NCBI GenBank assembly: GCA_019424135.1
Contig: JAHYZZ010000011.1
Span: 57,097 to 75,036, forward strand
Direction of reading: 5' to 3'
DNA from: Lachnospiraceae bacterium
GTDB lineage: Bacteria; Bacillota; Clostridia; Lachnospirales; Lachnospiraceae
DNA length: 17,940 bases
Shown here: positions 16,001 to 17,940 of the stretch, in pieces
How the letters are laid out: the number at the start of each line of letters is the position of its first letter
How positions within the stretch are numbered: position 1 is the stretch's first letter
Translations under genes and position numbers: made by a program
Notes under the pieces: generated by a model
Seen by the model: only the letters and a program-made list of their open reading frames with translations
The model's database searches: none
What the model was told of the DNA's origin: nothing

Positions 16001-16867
16001 GAGGGAAGTCTAGGAAAAGACGGATGTTTTCATGCCTCTAAAGTTCATATCTGCGGGCATAAAATTGCTCAGCCGACCGTATTTATTCCGGTATTTCCGG
16101 GAACAAACTGTGAATATGACAGTGCGAAAGCTTTTGAGCGTGCAGGTGCAAAAGTGATTACAAAGGTTTTTAAAAACTTAACTGCAGCTGATATTGTAGA
16201 ATCTGTTCAGGTGTTTGAAGATGCGATTGGAAAGGCACAGATTATTATGTTCCCCGGCGGATTCAGTGCCGGTGATGAGCCGGATGGCTCTGCGAAATTC
16301 TTTGCTACGGCTTTCCAGAATGCGAAACTGAAGGAGGCGGTAGAGAAGCTCTTGAACGAAAGAGATGGACTGGCTCTTGGTGTGTGCAATGGATTCCAGG
16401 CTTTGATCAAGCTTGGGCTGGTTCCGGAAGGAAAGATTACCGGGCAGACGGCAGATTCTCCAACGCTTACGTATAATACGATTGGACGCCATATTTCCAA
16501 GATGGTTTATACAAAGGTTGTGACGAACAAATCTCCATGGCTTGCTAAGGCTGAGCTTGGCGGTGTCTATGTCAATCCTGCATCACATGGAGAAGGACGT
16601 TTTGTGGCCCCGAAAGATACCATCCTGAAACTGTTTGAGAATGGGCAGGTGGCGACCCGTTACTGTGACTTGGAAGGGAATATCAGCAATGATGAGGAAT
16701 GGAATGTCAATGGTTCCTATTTTGCCATTGAAGGAATTACCAGCCCGGATGGAAGGGTGCTTGGCAAGATGGCGCATTCTGAACGTAGAGGCCGCAGTGT
16801 TGCTGTCAATATCTATGGAGAACAGGATATGAAGATTTTTGAGTCTGGTGTGGATTACTTCAAATAA
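13070..16867 (+). CDS. purL: Phosphoribosylformylglycinamidine synthase, single-chain (synthetase plus glutaminase)
   Basis: A 1265-residue enzyme for step four of purine synthesis: FGAR, ATP and glutamine give FGAM, ADP, phosphate and glutamate. Bacillus uses three separate proteins (PurS, PurL, PurQ); here they are one chain, of the form called clade II, common in Clostridia. The N-terminus is PurS-like. The synthetase has DTYWSDHCRHTTF (from 220), NFKNETHNHPTEIEPFGGAA (from 322), GGRTGRDGCGGATGSS (about 450-466), FGAGGVSVAIGEL, and GLPSIGGKDSMSGTF (about 777-791). The class I glutaminase begins near 1005 with FIPVFPGTNCEYDSA, then FPGGFSAGDEPDGS, nucleophile C1106 in GVCNGFQ, and the H1236/E1238 pair in MAHSERRG. 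All key residues are intact. GGAGGAAG (13058-13065) precedes the ATG. It has its own promoter and no other pur gene beside it. Confidence 0.97.
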   Translation: MGNVKRVYVEKKPEYAVQAKDLYHEISGYLGIKSLKNVRVLIRYDVENITEETFEKACNGIFSEPPVDILYKEEFPVKEGSRIFSVEFLPGQFDQRADSAVQCVQFIKEDEQPVIRTATTYVVEGDITDGEFEAIKKHCINPVDSRETGMDKPETLVTQFEEPDDVIIFDGFKDMDEESLKELYDSLGLAMTFKDFLHIQNYFRGEEKRDPSMTEIRVLDTYWSDHCRHTTFSTELTDVTFGEGDYREPIEETYRQYLADHSEIFKGREDKFVCLMDLALMAMRKLKKEGKLSDQEESEEINACSIVVPVTVDGVEEEWLVNFKNETHNHPTEIEPFGGAATCLGGAIRDPLSGRTYVYQAMRVTGAADPTVSAKETLKGKLPQKKLVREAAHGYSSYGNQIGLATGAVKEIYHPNYVAKRMEIGAVLGAAPRRAVIRETSDPGDIIILLGGRTGRDGCGGATGSSKVHTEESTTTCGAEVQKGNPPTERKIQRLFRREEVSRLIKKCNDFGAGGVSVAIGELADGLKVDLDKVPKKYAGLDGTEIAISESQERMAVVVDPKDAETFMTYAAQENLEATKVAIVTEEPRLVLSWRGKEIVNLSRAFLDTNGAHQETTVAVDIPDRKDTILTRQEVGDVREKWLSTLKDLNVCSQKGLVEMFDGSIGAGSVFMPHGGKYQMTETQAMVAKLPVLKGDCDTVTMMSYGFDPYLSTWSPYHGAIYAVTESVAKIVASGGDFQKIRFTFQEYFRRMTEDPHRWSQPFAALLGAYNAQLGFGLPSIGGKDSMSGTFEDIDVPPTLVSFAVDIAKEKDIITPELKKAGNKLVWLKIETDGYDIPAYEKVMEQYGKFHEDIQNGRILSAYALDRHGIAAAVSKMAFGNGLGVKVEHNLDPRDFFAPGFGDIIAEVPDGQVGNLQITYTVIGEVTDDGQFSYGNCVIGLDEAENAWKGTLERVFATRSGSEENISDWSLPEKETAEGSLGKDGCFHASKVHICGHKIAQPTVFIPVFPGTNCEYDSAKAFERAGAKVITKVFKNLTAADIVESVQVFEDAIGKAQIIMFPGGFSAGDEPDGSAKFFATAFQNAKLKEAVEKLLNERDGLALGVCNGFQALIKLGLVPEGKITGQTADSPTLTYNTIGRHISKMVYTKVVTNKSPWLAKAELGGVYVNPASHGEGRFVAPKDTILKLFENGQVATRYCDLEGNISNDEEWNVNGSYFAIEGITSPDGRVLGKMAHSERRGRSVAVNIYGEQDMKIFESGVDYFK

Positions 16868-16895
16868 TGCATTTTCAAACGCTTAATATTGCAAA

Positions 16896-16930
16896 CTGAT
16901 TTGATAATGCAAACAAAAATCAGATAAAAT
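16896..16930 (+). promoter_or_regulatory. Candidate gdhA promoter overlapped by an inverted repeat
   Basis: TTGATA (16901-16906) and TAAAAT (16925-16930), 18 bases apart, each match five of six consensus bases. CTGATTT (16896-16902) and AAATCAG (16917-16923) form a 7-bp inverted repeat with a 14-base gap that covers the -35 and spacer, the position of a repressor operator. GCAAAC occurs twice here (16891-16896, 16909-16914). A second, weaker promoter match is TTGAGT (16984-16989) with TATCCT (17007-17012). Confidence 0.45.
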
Positions 16931-17032
16931 GCAGGAATAAATTTATTAAACTGCAAAAGGAGGATAAAAAATATAAAAAACACTTGAGTTTTTCGGCAGA
17001 ATACTTTATCCTGTTAAAGAGACAAGGGTGTC

Positions 17033-17062
17033 AAAAGAGCTGGCTTCTTGCCGGCTCTTTTT
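17033..17062 (+). terminator. Intrinsic terminator in front of gdhA
   Basis: AAAAGAGCTGGC (17033-17044) pairs with GCCGGCTCTTTT (17050-17061) around the five-base loop TTCTT, with one G-U wobble, and the right arm runs into a stretch of T. It ends 40 bases before the gdhA ATG. It lies about 165 bases beyond the purL stop, and likely promoters lie before it. It may end leaked purL transcripts, or it may act as a conditional terminator in the gdhA leader. Confidence 0.75.
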
Positions 17063-17102
17063 CACATATGCATATATCAAAGCGTCAAGGAGGAGTAAAA
17101 CG

Positions 17103-17940
17103 ATGTCTTATGTTGATGAAGTCTTGGAAAAGGTAGTGGCTAAGAATCCGGCTGAACCGGAGTTTCACCAGGCAGTAAAGGAAGTATTGGAGTCTCTTCG
17201 GGTTGTGATTGAGGCAAATGAAGAAAGGTATAGAAAAGATGCGCTTCTTGAGAGACTGGTTGAGCCGGAAAGACAGATAAAGTTCCGTGTACCGTGGGTC
17301 GATGATCAAGGACAGGTTCAGGTAAATACAGGCTACCGTGTTCAGTTTAACAGCGCGATTGGACCGTACAAAGGAGGACTGCGCCTTCACCCGTCCGTAA
17401 ATCTTGGAATCATCAAATTCCTGGGATTTGAGCAGATTTTTAAGAATTCACTGACCGGACTCCCGATCGGAGGCGGAAAAGGAGGATCTGATTTTGATCC
17501 GAAAGGGAAATCTGACAGAGAAGTGATGGCATTTTGTCAAAGCTTTATGACAGAGCTTTGTAAATATATTGGGGCGGATACGGATGTGCCGGCCGGAGAT
17601 ATCGGAACCGGTGCAAGAGAGATTGGATACATGTTTGGACAGTATAAGAGAATCCGCGGCCTGTATGAAGGCGTACTTACCGGAAAGGGACTAAGCTATG
17701 GTGGATCTCTTGCAAGAACAGAGGCTACCGGATATGGTCTCCTTTATCTGACACAGGAGCTTCTAAGACTGAACGGTATTGAGCTTGCAGGAAAGACTGT
17801 GGCTGTATCTGGTTCTGGAAATGTTGCAATTTATGCCACAGAGAAGGCACAGCAGCTGGGTGCAAAGGTAGTTACCGTCAGCGATTCTACCGGATGGGTC
17901 TATGATCCGGATGGAATTGATGTGGCTGCATTGAAGGAAA
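17103..17940 (+). CDS. gdhA: NADP-type glutamate dehydrogenase (C-terminus cut by window edge)
   Basis: The first 279 codons of a hexameric glutamate dehydrogenase, whose family is usually about 445 residues long. The enzyme interconverts 2-oxoglutarate plus ammonia with glutamate. Substrate-site motifs are GPYKGGLRLHPSVN (K90) and GLPIGGGKGGSDFDPKGKS with catalytic K126. VPAGDIGTG (D166) and the nucleotide-binding GSGNVA (237-242) follow. The first-half sequence (RIRGLYEGVLTGKGLSYGGSLARTEATGYG) is typical of the bacterial NADP-dependent hexameric class, but coenzyme choice is not proven by what is visible. A strong site, AAGGAGG (17087-17093), stands 9 bases before the ATG. The gene has its own leader containing an intrinsic terminator, so expression may be attenuated. 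Confidence 0.95.
   Translation, partial: MSYVDEVLEKVVAKNPAEPEFHQAVKEVLESLRVVIEANEERYRKDALLERLVEPERQIKFRVPWVDDQGQVQVNTGYRVQFNSAIGPYKGGLRLHPSVNLGIIKFLGFEQIFKNSLTGLPIGGGKGGSDFDPKGKSDREVMAFCQSFMTELCKYIGADTDVPAGDIGTGAREIGYMFGQYKRIRGLYEGVLTGKGLSYGGSLARTEATGYGLLYLTQELLRLNGIELAGKTVAVSGSGNVAIYATEKAQQLGAKVVTVSDSTGWVYDPDGIDVAALKE

Noticed and set aside
17004..17032. ANTAR-type dual-hexaloop antiterminator in the gdhA leader
   Set aside because: The two small stems have loops that do not fit the required six-base form with A first and G fourth, so I do not call it.
16984..17139. Small TTG-started frame running through the gdhA terminator into gdhA
   Set aside because: The only nearby ribosome site is 21 bases upstream, the frame crosses the terminator hairpin and overlaps the true gdhA start, and the peptide has no known likeness.

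Overview
The window reads as ordinary chromosome from a low-to-mid GC, Gram-positive, anaerobic Clostridia, most likely a gut Lachnospiraceae (Blautia/Dorea/Ruminococcus-like; inferred from gene content and codon style, not from a search). Supporting signs are strong AGGAGG-type ribosome sites on almost every gene, a single-chain clade II-type PurL, hexameric GdhA, a sulfatase of the kind matured anaerobically, and iron-sulfur and radical SAM proteins. No rRNA, tRNA, CRISPR array, insertion sequence or prophage gene was found. Both ends cut a gene.

Left part (1-3195): a sulfatase and an AraC-type regulator form a two-gene minus-strand unit (15 bases apart). It diverges from a TauE/SafE-type anion permease gene across a 156-base spacer. 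This looks like a small sulfate-ester utilisation locus: a cytoplasmic sulfatase, its probable regulator, and a possible exporter for sulfur oxyanions.

Middle-left (3245-7547): glycogen/alpha-glucan debranching enzyme, ornithine cyclodeaminase/mu-crystallin family protein, RidA and an Mrp/Nbp35-type iron-sulfur P-loop ATPase follow each other closely on the plus strand. OCD-family protein and RidA are a sensible pair, since both handle imine/enamine intermediates.

Centre (7554-12212, perhaps to 12946): the most interesting block. Three genes encode a radical SAM protein with a helix-hairpin-helix of the family linked to uracil-DNA glycosylase, its partner protein (TIGR03915/DUF4130 type), and a 793-residue PD-(D/E)XK nuclease-XPD/DinG-type helicase fusion. 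They lie behind a perfect TTGACA-N17-TATAAT promoter. Two identical, oppositely oriented LexA/SOS-like boxes (GAAC-N4-GTTC) sit in the promoter spacer and at the transcription start. Together the arms form an 18-bp perfect inverted repeat followed by a T-tract, so the same DNA can also terminate the upstream mrp unit. I read it as an SOS-controlled DNA repair operon of unknown chemistry. A DUF1461 membrane protein gene follows 20 bases later.

Right part (13070-17940): purL (full glutamine-dependent FGAM synthase in one chain) has its own promoter. Then comes a 235-base leader region with a candidate promoter, an inverted repeat, an orphan Shine-Dalgarno and an intrinsic terminator, in front of gdhA, which runs off the end. 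Both enzymes sit at the glutamine/glutamate node of nitrogen metabolism.
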